8,625 nucleotides of DNA, taken from the NCBI GenBank assembly GCA_030430725.1, contig JAUIKP010000122.1, positions 1 through 8,625 on the forward strand, in the 5' to 3' direction. The position numbers and the translations under genes were made by a program. This stretch comes from Nitrospiria bacterium. GTDB taxonomy: Bacteria; Nitrospirota; Nitrospiria; Nitrospirales; UBA8639. Positions within the stretch are counted from its first letter, which is position 1. Each line of letters begins with the position of its first letter. The notes beneath the pieces were generated by a model that saw only the letters and a program-made list of their open reading frames with translations, had not been told where the DNA came from and made no database searches. This document shows, in pieces, positions 1 through 6,414 of this stretch.

Positions 1-585
1 GACCTGGACGTGCTTTTATTTGATGCGACCGATATTGAAGGCTTAAGCGGAGTCGTCCCGGCCGGTCGAATGCGTGAACCGCTGTCTGCCGCAAAATGGG
101 CCGCGACGATCGTCTTTAGTCGGACGGAACGAGATGGTTCGGTAGCATCGCTTCAGAATCATATCGAACAGAGTGTGGGAACGTCCATTGTTCCTTTGCG
201 TCTGGAAACCGTACCTGACAGGTTCACGCATATTGCGACAGGGAAATCCCAACAGGGCGTCGCCTTTAAGGGTAGATCCTGTATGCTCTTTTGCGGGATA
301 GGCAATCCCGCCTCCTTTCGATCGAGTGTGATTTCCTGTGGGTTGACGGTAGGTGAGGAGGTTCGGTACCCCGATCATTTTGCCTATTCAGAAAAAGATG
401 TGAAAGCCATTCGTTTGAGAATGCAATGTTTAGGACTTGATTTCGCGATCACAACAGAAAAAGATGCCCTGAAAATTAGAGAGCATCTGAAACATGACGA
501 CCCTCTATGGGCGTTGAATGTGCAAGTGCGGATGACTCAAGGGGAAGACCGGTTTTTGGAACAGCTCCATGCCATTTGTCCATAG
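1..585 (+). CDS. lpxK: Tetraacyldisaccharide 4'-kinase LpxK, 3' part (5' end outside window)
   Basis: LpxK transfers phosphate from ATP to the 4' position of the tetraacyldisaccharide-1-phosphate lipid A precursor at the cytosolic face of the inner membrane, giving lipid IVA. The reading frame is open from base 1, so about 194 residues are visible against a usual 320-360; the Walker A region lies upstream of the window. Visible family landmarks, numbered from base 1, are PAGRMREPLSA (20-30), FCGIGNP (97-103), the Asp-His pair in YPDHFAYSEKD (about 125-126), and ITTEKDALKI (150-159). In this family the DH histidine belongs to the catalytic site. The stop TAG at 583-585 is followed by 68 bases before waaF. 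The ATG-like starts inside the fragment (for example GTG at 10) are not the true start, because the coding match continues upstream of them. Identity is secure; only the missing N-terminal half is unknown. Confidence 0.95.
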   Translation, partial: DLDVLLFDATDIEGLSGVVPAGRMREPLSAAKWAATIVFSRTERDGSVASLQNHIEQSVGTSIVPLRLETVPDRFTHIATGKSQQGVAFKGRSCMLFCGIGNPASFRSSVISCGLTVGEEVRYPDHFAYSEKDVKAIRLRMQCLGLDFAITTEKDALKIREHLKHDDPLWALNVQVRMTQGEDRFLEQLHAICP

Positions 586-653
586 GACTCAAATATGGTT
601 GGTCAAATAGGGTCCAGGAAATTGATAAATGTGAGAGGGCATATCGTGTTTCG

Positions 654-1739
654 ATGAACATTCTCGTCCGCGTTCCCAACTGGATCGGAGATGCCGTGAT
701 GTGCCTGCCGGCTCTCACGGATTTGCGGAATCATCATCCTCATGGCAAGGTCACGGTGTTGGCGAGGCCGATCATCGGGGACCTGTTGAGAGGACAACCG
801 GGAGTGGATGAGGTCATGATGTATTTCCATCAAGGGGAACATCAGGGCCTTTTCGGGCTCTGGCATCTCATTCAACTGGTGAAGAAAAAGCAATTTGATT
901 GTGCGGTGTTGTTCCAAAATGCCTTTGAAGCCGCCCTCATTGCCTGGATGGCTGGCATTCCATCCCGCATCGGATATGCGACGGATGGACGGCGATGGCT
1001 GCTGTCCGAGTCTATACTCAGGCCGGATCGTGCCACCCTGCATCATACGGTGTATTATCAGGAACTCGTGAAAGGCATCGTCCACTCTGGCGGGAAGGAC
1101 CGGTCCCCCCAACTTTTTCTCTCCCCTGAGGTAAAGCATGCGTGTGCCAGACAGTTTCCTGAAGTATTTTTTCCATCGGAGGATCTGATCATTGGAATGA
1201 ATCCAGGTTCCGTGTATGGATCGGCCAAGCGATGGATACCGGAACGCTTTGCGGAGGTGGGTGATCGGCTGGTTGAGTGCCTAACGAAGGAATGGCCCGG
1301 GACTCCGATTGTCCGTTGTGTTCTGATTGGAGGCAAAGGAGAAGAAGCACTTGCGCAGGACATTGCCGGGCGGATGCGGTATGAGCCGATCGTTTTGTCA
1401 GGACGGACGACGATCCAAGAATTAATGGGGGTGTTGACACGCTGCTCCGTCTTGGTTACCAACGATACAGGACCTATGCATGTGGCTCAGGCTCTTGGGA
1501 TTCCGGTCGCCGCGATTTTTGGTTCAACAGATCCCTCCACGACAAGTCCTCATGGACAATCCAGTGGTGTGGTGACGGCATCGGTTCGTTGTGCACCCTG
1601 TTTATTGCGCGCCTGTCCGATTGATCATCGTTGCATGACCCAAGTGTCCGTTGAGCAGGTTGTGGACGTTGCACTGTCTCAAATCAGGATGTCAAAAAAT
1701 TACGGGAACGAGGATCGATTCAGAGGGCATGCTGGATGA
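654..1739 (+). CDS. waaF: ADP-heptose:LPS heptosyltransferase II (GT9, WaaF)
   Basis: A 361-residue GT-B fold glycosyltransferase of family GT9 that adds the second L-glycero-D-manno-heptose to the inner core from ADP-heptose, acting at the cytosolic membrane face. The N-terminus MNILVRVPNWIGDAV is the WaaF signature, with Asp13 matching the catalytic aspartate known in GT9. Lys192 (SAKRWIPERF) and Asp271 in TNDTGPMHVAQALG (269-282) are the sugar-nucleotide site motifs, followed by FGSTDPSTTSPHG. A four-cysteine motif CAPCLLRACPIDHRC spans 313-327. The frame is open back to 507, but that would overlap lpxK and add 49 residues without family similarity; ATG 654 starts exactly at the conserved N-terminus. 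The Shine-Dalgarno sequence is weak (GAGAGG near 632-637 is rather far). The end overlaps gmhB by four bases (ATGA). WaaF rather than WaaC is favoured by the RxPNWIGD motif. Confidence 0.93.
   Translation: MNILVRVPNWIGDAVMCLPALTDLRNHHPHGKVTVLARPIIGDLLRGQPGVDEVMMYFHQGEHQGLFGLWHLIQLVKKKQFDCAVLFQNAFEAALIAWMAGIPSRIGYATDGRRWLLSESILRPDRATLHHTVYYQELVKGIVHSGGKDRSPQLFLSPEVKHACARQFPEVFFPSEDLIIGMNPGSVYGSAKRWIPERFAEVGDRLVECLTKEWPGTPIVRCVLIGGKGEEALAQDIAGRMRYEPIVLSGRTTIQELMGVLTRCSVLVTNDTGPMHVAQALGIPVAAIFGSTDPSTTSPHGQSSGVVTASVRCAPCLLRACPIDHRCMTQVSVEQVVDVALSQIRMSKNYGNEDRFRGHAG
1722..1727 (+). promoter_or_regulatory. Ribosome binding site for gmhB inside waaF
   Basis: AGAGGG lies 8 bases before the gmhB ATG, within the last codons of waaF. 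It supports the start at 1736 and, with the ATGA stop/start overlap, coupled translation of the two heptose genes. Confidence 0.5.
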
Positions 1740-2338
1740 GGAATGATTCCGCTGTACGGGATACGGCCGTATTTTTGGATCGGGATGGCACCTTGAACCA
1801 CGATACGGGGTATGTCACTTCTCCTGAGCAATTGGTGTTGTTCCCAGGAGTCCCTGAAGCCATCGCCCGATTAAACCACTTAGGGGCGATGGTGATTCTG
1901 ATCACCAATCAATCGGCCATTGGTCGGGGGATGATGACCATTGAAGGGTTGGAGCTGATTCATGAGAGATTGGCTGAGTTGATTCGCCCTTATGGAGCCC
2001 GGATTGATGGTATTTTCTTCTGTCCTCATCATCCTCAAGACGGATGTGAATGTCGGAAGCCCAAAGCGGGGTTAATTCATCAAGCGGTCACTCGATTCGC
2101 TCTCGATATATCGCAGTGTTATCTGGTGGGGGACAAACGTAGTGATTTAGAGGCGGCCCGCACCGCCTCGGTACCCGGTGTCCTGGTCATGACGAGTTCG
2201 TATAGTGCGGATGTGGTGAGGGCGAGAGACGCCGGACAGGTTTCGATTGATTATATTGCGGATAGCTTTGTCCATGCCGTGGACTGGATTGAACAGGAGA
2301 TAGTCACTCGAGGCATGCGAAACAAACCAAAACGATAA
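1736..2338 (+). CDS. gmhB: D-glycero-D-manno-heptose-1,7-bisphosphate 7-phosphatase (GmhB)
   Basis: A 200-residue HAD-superfamily phosphatase that removes the 7-phosphate of heptose-1,7-bisphosphate in the cytosol, a step towards ADP-heptose, the donor for WaaC and WaaF. Motif I is FLDRDGTLN, with Asp15 as nucleophile and Asp17 as acid/base. Motif II is ITNQS (56-60). The lysine region RKPKAG (107-112) and motif IV LVGDKRSDLEAA (130-141) complete the active site. The structural zinc site is Cys96-x-His98-x5-Cys104-x-Cys106, the short-loop form; E. coli GmhB has a longer insertion between the His and Cys pairs. Length is close to the usual 180-195. The start ATG overlaps the waaF stop and has AGAGGG at 1722-1727, suggesting translational coupling. 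The related histidinol-phosphatase half of HisB is an alternative by family, but the LPS context favours GmhB. The basic tail (GMRNKPKR) is unconserved. Confidence 0.93.
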   Translation: MRNDSAVRDTAVFLDRDGTLNHDTGYVTSPEQLVLFPGVPEAIARLNHLGAMVILITNQSAIGRGMMTIEGLELIHERLAELIRPYGARIDGIFFCPHHPQDGCECRKPKAGLIHQAVTRFALDISQCYLVGDKRSDLEAARTASVPGVLVMTSSYSADVVRARDAGQVSIDYIADSFVHAVDWIEQEIVTRGMRNKPKR

Positions 2339-2425
2339 GAACACCGGGATCAGAGAACATTCATTCAGACGGACTTTTGGGATCACGTATGTTGTCGATA
2401 AACTAGAGGTTTTTTGCAGGGAATT

Positions 2426-3526
2426 ATGGACATCACGCCTCAGCGCATCCTGGTTATCAAATTAAGTTCGCTGGGTGATATTGTTCATGCTCTTCCGGCA
2501 GTGGCGGCGTTGCGTCAACGGTTCCCGCACGCCCGAATGACCTGGATGGTTAAGGAAATCTGGGCGCCGATTCTGGAAGGCAATCCTGATATTGATGATG
2601 TCTTGTCCGTGAATGTGTCTTGGCAAAATTGGCCGCATATCTTTCGTACACTCCGAAGAGGACAGTTTGATCTGGTTGTGGATTTTCAGGGGCTGCTCCG
2701 TTCCGGGATATTGAGCGTGATAACCGGGGCTCGAATTCGTGTGGGTTTTGCGCGAGCCAGGGAAGGGGCGCCCTGGTTTTATACGCACCAGGTGCCTTTG
2801 CCGGAAACCAAACCTTCCCCCTGGCGTTTGTTGGAGGTCCATGCCGTTGATCGGAATGTCGCAATCACCTCATTTCTGGGCGGACATTCAACTACTCCGG
2901 TGTTCCATCTGCCTCAATCCTCTAAGGATCGTCTCACCATTGACACGATGCTTCAGGATGCAAAGGTTCTTGATCATGAACACCTGATTGCTCTGGCACC
3001 TTGGACACGGTCGGCCATGAAGTCCTGGCCGTTTAAACGGTTTGTCGATCTGGCTGGCGAATTGGTGCAGTGGCCCGATGTTCGAGTTGTGCTTATGGGT
3101 GGGGCGTCAGACATCTCGGCGGCCGGGGAATTTGACCGTCTTGTGCCACAGGGTTTGATCAATCTGGTCGGACGACTGTCTCTTTCCCAATTACCCTCAC
3201 TCTTGCGAAGGATGCACCTGCTCATTGGAAACGATTCGGCACCCCTTCACCTTGCGGCGGGAGTGGGAATTCCTGTGCTCGCGATTTTTGGCCCCACGCA
3301 TCCCAAAGCTACGGGTCCCTATCCTTTAGGCCATCATGGGATTGTGCGCAAGGAGTTGCCCTGCAGTCCCTGTGGAGCACGAACGTGCAGAAACCCCAAC
3401 TATCTGGAATGCATGGAATCGATCTCGCTCGGGGATCTCCTTCGTGAGATCAACGTGATCGTTGGGGGATTCTCCTGTCGAAGCGACAATTGTACGCCGG
3501 CAACCCCATTCTCGGTGAAACCGTAA
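2426..3526 (+). CDS. waaC: LPS heptosyltransferase I-like protein (GT9, WaaC-like)
   Basis: A 366-residue GT9 enzyme expected to add the first heptose to Kdo of the inner core using ADP-heptose. The N-terminus RILVIKLSSLGDIVHALPAV (7-26) is the WaaC type, with catalytic Asp18. FDLVVDFQGLLRSGI (81-95) corresponds to the DxQGLxKS stretch of WaaC. Lys199 (AMKSWPFKRF) and Asp270 in IGNDSAPLHLAAG (267-279) are the donor-binding motifs, followed by FGPTHP. A four-cysteine motif at 313, 316, 321 and 329 mirrors that in waaF. The frame could start at TTG 2414, but ATG 2426 is closer to the conserved N-terminus and has AGGGA at 2418-2422, though the spacing is short. The last 20 or so residues look unconserved. 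It sits 87 bases after gmhB, the widest gap in the window, so a weak promoter there cannot be excluded. It could be another GT9 heptosyltransferase; family is certain, exact position less so. Confidence 0.85.
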   Translation: MDITPQRILVIKLSSLGDIVHALPAVAALRQRFPHARMTWMVKEIWAPILEGNPDIDDVLSVNVSWQNWPHIFRTLRRGQFDLVVDFQGLLRSGILSVITGARIRVGFARAREGAPWFYTHQVPLPETKPSPWRLLEVHAVDRNVAITSFLGGHSTTPVFHLPQSSKDRLTIDTMLQDAKVLDHEHLIALAPWTRSAMKSWPFKRFVDLAGELVQWPDVRVVLMGGASDISAAGEFDRLVPQGLINLVGRLSLSQLPSLLRRMHLLIGNDSAPLHLAAGVGIPVLAIFGPTHPKATGPYPLGHHGIVRKELPCSPCGARTCRNPNYLECMESISLGDLLREINVIVGGFSCRSDNCTPATPFSVKP

Positions 3527-3542
3527 ATCGGTGAAGATGTCG

Positions 3543-3548
3543 AAGGGA
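3543..3548 (+). promoter_or_regulatory. Ribosome binding site for the first GT2 gene
   Basis: AAGGGA, 8 bases before ATG 3557, is a good Shine-Dalgarno match and fixes this start. The gap to the waaC stop is 30 bases, so no separate promoter is needed. Confidence 0.6.
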
Positions 3549-3556
3549 AAAACCGT

Positions 3557-4324
3557 ATGACGGAACCACGCACGAGAGAAAAAGTTTCGGCTGTGGTGAT
3601 TGCCTACAATGACGCACCGAATATGCGAAAATGTTTAGAAAGCCTTCATTGGGTGGATGAACTGGTGGTGATCGATTCTCATAGCACGGATGGGACGACT
3701 GATATTTGCCGGGAATTTACCTCCAAAGTTTTCCACTATCCGTTCGAGGGGTTTGGGGTGCTTCGGAATCACGCCCTGACCCATGCCGCTCACGATTGGG
3801 TCCTCAGCCTGGATACGGATGAGCGGGTGACGGCAATGGTGCAGGAAGAGATTGAACGGTTGCTGCTGGAGGGACCTTCGGCCCAGGCCTATAAGATTCC
3901 CAGAAAAAATTTTTTCCTCGGGCGATGGATCAAGCATTGTGGATGGTACCCGGATTACCGGCAACCCCAGTTTTTTCATAAGGGACATATGCGATATCGG
4001 GAGGAGCTGGTCCATGAGGGCTATGAGTTGAAGGGGAAGCTTGGATATCTTCAGGCCAGTCTGGAGCAGATTCCCTTTCGGGATATCGATCATTACTTTC
4101 GTAAAATGGATCGGTACTCCAGCTTGCGGGCGGAGGATATGCATCGTAATGGCCGGACATTCCGCCCTCATCAGTTGGTGCTTCGTCCATTATTTACCTT
4201 TCTGAAAATGTATGTGTTTCGGGGGGGGATATTGGACCGAAAACCTGGGCTGATTTTATCCATGTTGTATGCCTATTACACCTTTGTGAAATACGCCAAG
4301 TTGTGGGAAATGCAAAAAAGTTAA
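3557..4324 (+). CDS. Family 2 glycosyltransferase, WaaE/KdtX-like (LPS core)
   Basis: A 255-residue GT-A fold family 2 transferase. In Klebsiella and related bacteria, WaaE of this type adds a beta-1,4-glucose to heptose I, acting on the cytosolic side. Visible parts are the N-terminal strand VSAVVIAYND (10-19), the donor loop ELVVIDSHSTDGTTDI (35-50), and the metal-binding DTD at 86-88 in SLDTDERV. The GWYPDYRQPQFF stretch (129-140) and the LVHEGYEL motif (151-158) are typical of this subfamily, where the His-Glu is a candidate for the acceptor/base site. The basic, hydrophobic C-terminus (about 207-250, ending YTFVKYAKLWEM) is likely to lie against the membrane; no clear full membrane span. 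A run of eight G bases at 4221-4228 lies in codons 221-224. It is paralogous to the gene at 6415-7257. Family is certain; the sugar and linkage are inferred. Confidence 0.9.
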   Translation: MTEPRTREKVSAVVIAYNDAPNMRKCLESLHWVDELVVIDSHSTDGTTDICREFTSKVFHYPFEGFGVLRNHALTHAAHDWVLSLDTDERVTAMVQEEIERLLLEGPSAQAYKIPRKNFFLGRWIKHCGWYPDYRQPQFFHKGHMRYREELVHEGYELKGKLGYLQASLEQIPFRDIDHYFRKMDRYSSLRAEDMHRNGRTFRPHQLVLRPLFTFLKMYVFRGGILDRKPGLILSMLYAYYTFVKYAKLWEMQKS

Positions 4325-4403
4325 TCCTATGGACCTCCTCTGCGATCCCGTTGATCCTCCAATGGCTATGTCGACGATAAGCCCAACTTTCTCTGGTCTT
4401 AAC

Positions 4404-5534
4404 ATGCCCATGCGCATTCTTCACACGGAATCTTCCTCAGGGATGGGAGGTCAGGAATACCGCGTCCTGGAGGAAGCGCAAGGCATGGAGAAGCGAGGAC
4501 ATACGGTGGTCGTGGCTGCCCCTCATGGGAGTCAGTTGGCCGCTCTGGCCGAACAGCGAGGGTTACAGGTCAGGACAACGCCTTCCGGCAAGCGAGGGTG
4601 GCTCACGTTGGTTCCCTCCTATTTGGGAATCTTGAAACACTATCAGATTGATGTGGTCAATACGCATGGGTCTCTTGATAGTTGGACGGCATCAATTGCC
4701 GGACGGATCTCGTCCCGCCGTCCCATTATTGTCCGGACCCGCCATAAGAGCACGCCAGTCTCCCGGACATGGCGGCATCAACTCCTCTATGGGAAATTGC
4801 CGCATGTCGTTACCACCACCGGTGAGGCGGTCAGACAGGGATTGATGACACGAACCCTGCTGAGTCCTTCCCGGGTTATTTCGATACCCACGGGAGTTGA
4901 TTTGGAGCGTTTCCAGCCTCAATTCCCGGATGTCTCCTTACGAAAAAGGTTGGGGCTTGGAAACCAGGGGCCTCTTGTGGGAGCAGTCACCTTTCTGCGT
5001 CCGGAAAAGGGCATGGCGGTCTTGATCGAAGCGGTCCGATGGCTCAAGGAACGTTTTTCGACCGTCGAATGCGTCATCATCGGCGATGGCGGAGAGCAGC
5101 CGGCACTGTTAGGTCGCATTCGAGAGCTTGGCTTGGAGCACTGTGTGCATCTCGTGGGGTTTCAACAAGATATTCCGGCTCTGCTGGCGATCCTTGATGT
5201 GGTGGTCATTCCTTCTTTTGAAGAAGGTATCCCTCAATCTCTCACACAAGCCTTAGCCATGGAACGTCCTGTGGTCGCTTCTGCGGTGGGAGGAGTTCCC
5301 GAGGTGGTGCAGGATGGCCTGAGCGGCCTGTTGGTCCCTCCACGAGACCCCGAGATCTTAGCCGAAAAAATTGGCTGTCTTCTGTCCGATCCCATGGCCG
5401 CGACCCGAATGGGGAAAATAGGGCGACAGGTTATTCAAGAACGATTTTCCATGGAACACATGCTGACGCAGACAGAGTTGGTGTATCGGCAATTGATGCA
5501 ATTACACTCCCCTGTTGTCGTGAAACGTTCTTGA
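4404..5534 (+). CDS. Family 4 glycosyltransferase (core oligosaccharide)
   Basis: A GT-B fold, family GT4 transferase of 376 residues from ATG 4404. Its donor is unknown; the neighbouring deacetylase makes an N-acetylhexosamine donor attractive. Seen: an N-terminal strand and glycine loop MRILHTESSSGMGGQEYR (3-20), the linker TGVDLERF (163-170), the donor domain from about 190 with FLRPEKG (197-203), IIGDGGEQ (225-232), and FEEGIPQSLTQALAM (272-286) followed by PVVAS and GVPEVV. The usual Glu-x7-Glu is Glu274-x7-Gln282 here, and the usual Arg before the xPEKG lysine is Phe197. These substitutions fit a recognisable GT4 subgroup rather than decay. The frame is open back to ATG 4329, which would leave only four bases after the previous stop and add 25 residues (MDLLCDPVDPP...). 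That leader lacks family character and neither start has a good ribosome site, so 4404 (or 4410) is preferred. Confidence 0.88.
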   Translation: MPMRILHTESSSGMGGQEYRVLEEAQGMEKRGHTVVVAAPHGSQLAALAEQRGLQVRTTPSGKRGWLTLVPSYLGILKHYQIDVVNTHGSLDSWTASIAGRISSRRPIIVRTRHKSTPVSRTWRHQLLYGKLPHVVTTTGEAVRQGLMTRTLLSPSRVISIPTGVDLERFQPQFPDVSLRKRLGLGNQGPLVGAVTFLRPEKGMAVLIEAVRWLKERFSTVECVIIGDGGEQPALLGRIRELGLEHCVHLVGFQQDIPALLAILDVVVIPSFEEGIPQSLTQALAMERPVVASAVGGVPEVVQDGLSGLLVPPRDPEILAEKIGCLLSDPMAATRMGKIGRQVIQERFSMEHMLTQTELVYRQLMQLHSPVVVKRS

Positions 5535-5576
5535 ATGGGTCCGGAGAGCGTTGGCCAGGTGGCAGGGTTGAGCCGA

Positions 5577-5582
5577 AAAGGA
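5577..5582 (+). promoter_or_regulatory. Ribosome binding site for the deacetylase gene
   Basis: AAAGGA, 9 bases before ATG 5592, is a good Shine-Dalgarno sequence and supports that start over any upstream one. The 57-base gap to the previous stop shows no evident promoter or terminator. Confidence 0.6.
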
Positions 5583-5591
5583 TTCTAGAGC

Positions 5592-6362
5592 ATGGTTTGT
5601 TTGACAGGTGATGTCCACCAACGCTCGTATCGGGGAACCGATACGCCATTTTCCTCTCAAACAGAAGTCGCGTTAGCTGCAAAATACTGTGATATTGCCA
5701 GAAAGTACGAAGTGAAGCTTACGCTGTTTTTTACCGGAAAGGCCTGTCAGGAAGAACCGGATACCGTGAAAATTTTATCGGCTCTGCCGCATTGTGAAAT
5801 TGGTGGCCATACCTTTGCGGCTTTTCGAGATCCGTGGTCTCGAATATTCAAGAAAGTGTATGGCACGCCATGGGGAACCACTGCGCACCAGCTTCGTGAT
5901 ATTCAGAAGACCATTGCCGGCATTCAGCAGGTGACCGGCCAACGAATTCAGACCTGGCGAAACCATAGTTATATACGAACAGCCGAAACCGATCCTTTGC
6001 TAGAATCCTGTGGAATCCATGTGGTGTCCGATGAAGTCTCCGATTCGAAACTATTCGCCGAATGGGTGCGTCCCGGCTATCGTTCCGTTCCAATGAATAC
6101 TCTTCCGGATCACGAACACATCTTGCATGGAAAATATCAATATGGGAAAACCAAGCCCGATCGTCTAACCCACCGAATGCCTATCACGGAATGGGCCGAG
6201 CGGGTGAAGTCGGGTATACGGAACATTTGCAATCAAGGAGGAACCGCGACAGTCCTTGCCCATCCGATGTGCATGGAGGTTGCCGATGGCATGGTGGTGT
6301 TTGAGGAGCTTTGTCAATATATCCGGCAGTATGGGACGGTCTGGCTATCAGAAGTCCAGTAA
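5592..6362 (+). CDS. Divergent polysaccharide deacetylase (NodB/CE4-like), cytosolic
   Basis: A 256-residue protein of the NodB/CE4 polysaccharide deacetylase superfamily, probably removing an acetyl group from an N-acetylhexosamine in the growing core or a precursor. It begins directly at the first catalytic strand, CLTGDVHQ (3-10), and has no signal peptide or membrane segment, so it should act in the cytosol. Other landmarks are KLTLFFTG (42-49), GGHTF (71-75), TWRNHSY (121-127) and VLAHPMCME (221-229). Compared with classical CE4, motif 1 TFDD is TGDV: Asp7 is kept, the metal-binding Asp is Val8, and His9 follows. Motif 2 HTxxH ends in Ala77, not His. Motif 3 RxPY is RNHS. Family assignment rests on the order of these motifs and the overall strand pattern. 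It lies between GT4 and GT2 genes, as expected for a core-modifying enzyme analogous to Klebsiella WabN. Substrate is inferred only. Confidence 0.8.
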   Translation: MVCLTGDVHQRSYRGTDTPFSSQTEVALAAKYCDIARKYEVKLTLFFTGKACQEEPDTVKILSALPHCEIGGHTFAAFRDPWSRIFKKVYGTPWGTTAHQLRDIQKTIAGIQQVTGQRIQTWRNHSYIRTAETDPLLESCGIHVVSDEVSDSKLFAEWVRPGYRSVPMNTLPDHEHILHGKYQYGKTKPDRLTHRMPITEWAERVKSGIRNICNQGGTATVLAHPMCMEVADGMVVFEELCQYIRQYGTVWLSEVQ

Positions 6363-6414
6363 AAGAAATGCCGTTGGTAAATGAAATATGCCGAATGGCG
6401 GCTAGAGATAACGG

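Noticed and set aside
603..1139. Antisense open frame of 178 codons opposite waaF
   Set aside because: It lies wholly within a clear waaF match on the other strand and its translation shows no recognisable domain; a shadow frame.
2339..2425. Possible promoter in the gmhB-waaC gap (TTGGGA near 2376 and GATAAA near 2396)
   Set aside because: Hexamers are poor and the spacing between them (about 14) is too short for a standard promoter; not listed as a feature.
3510..3524. Small hairpin CGGT-GAA-ACCG at the end of the waaC-like gene
   Set aside because: Only a 4-base stem inside coding sequence and no following T run; not a terminator.
3635..4171. Antisense open frame of 178 codons opposite the first GT2
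   Set aside because: Shadow of the GT2 gene; composition mirrors the sense codons and there is no family motif.
4281..4306. Near-repeat of this stretch at about 7184-7209
   Set aside because: Explained by the shared YTFVKYAKLW C-terminus of the two paralogous GT2 proteins; differences fall mostly at codon third positions, so not a mobile or recombination repeat.
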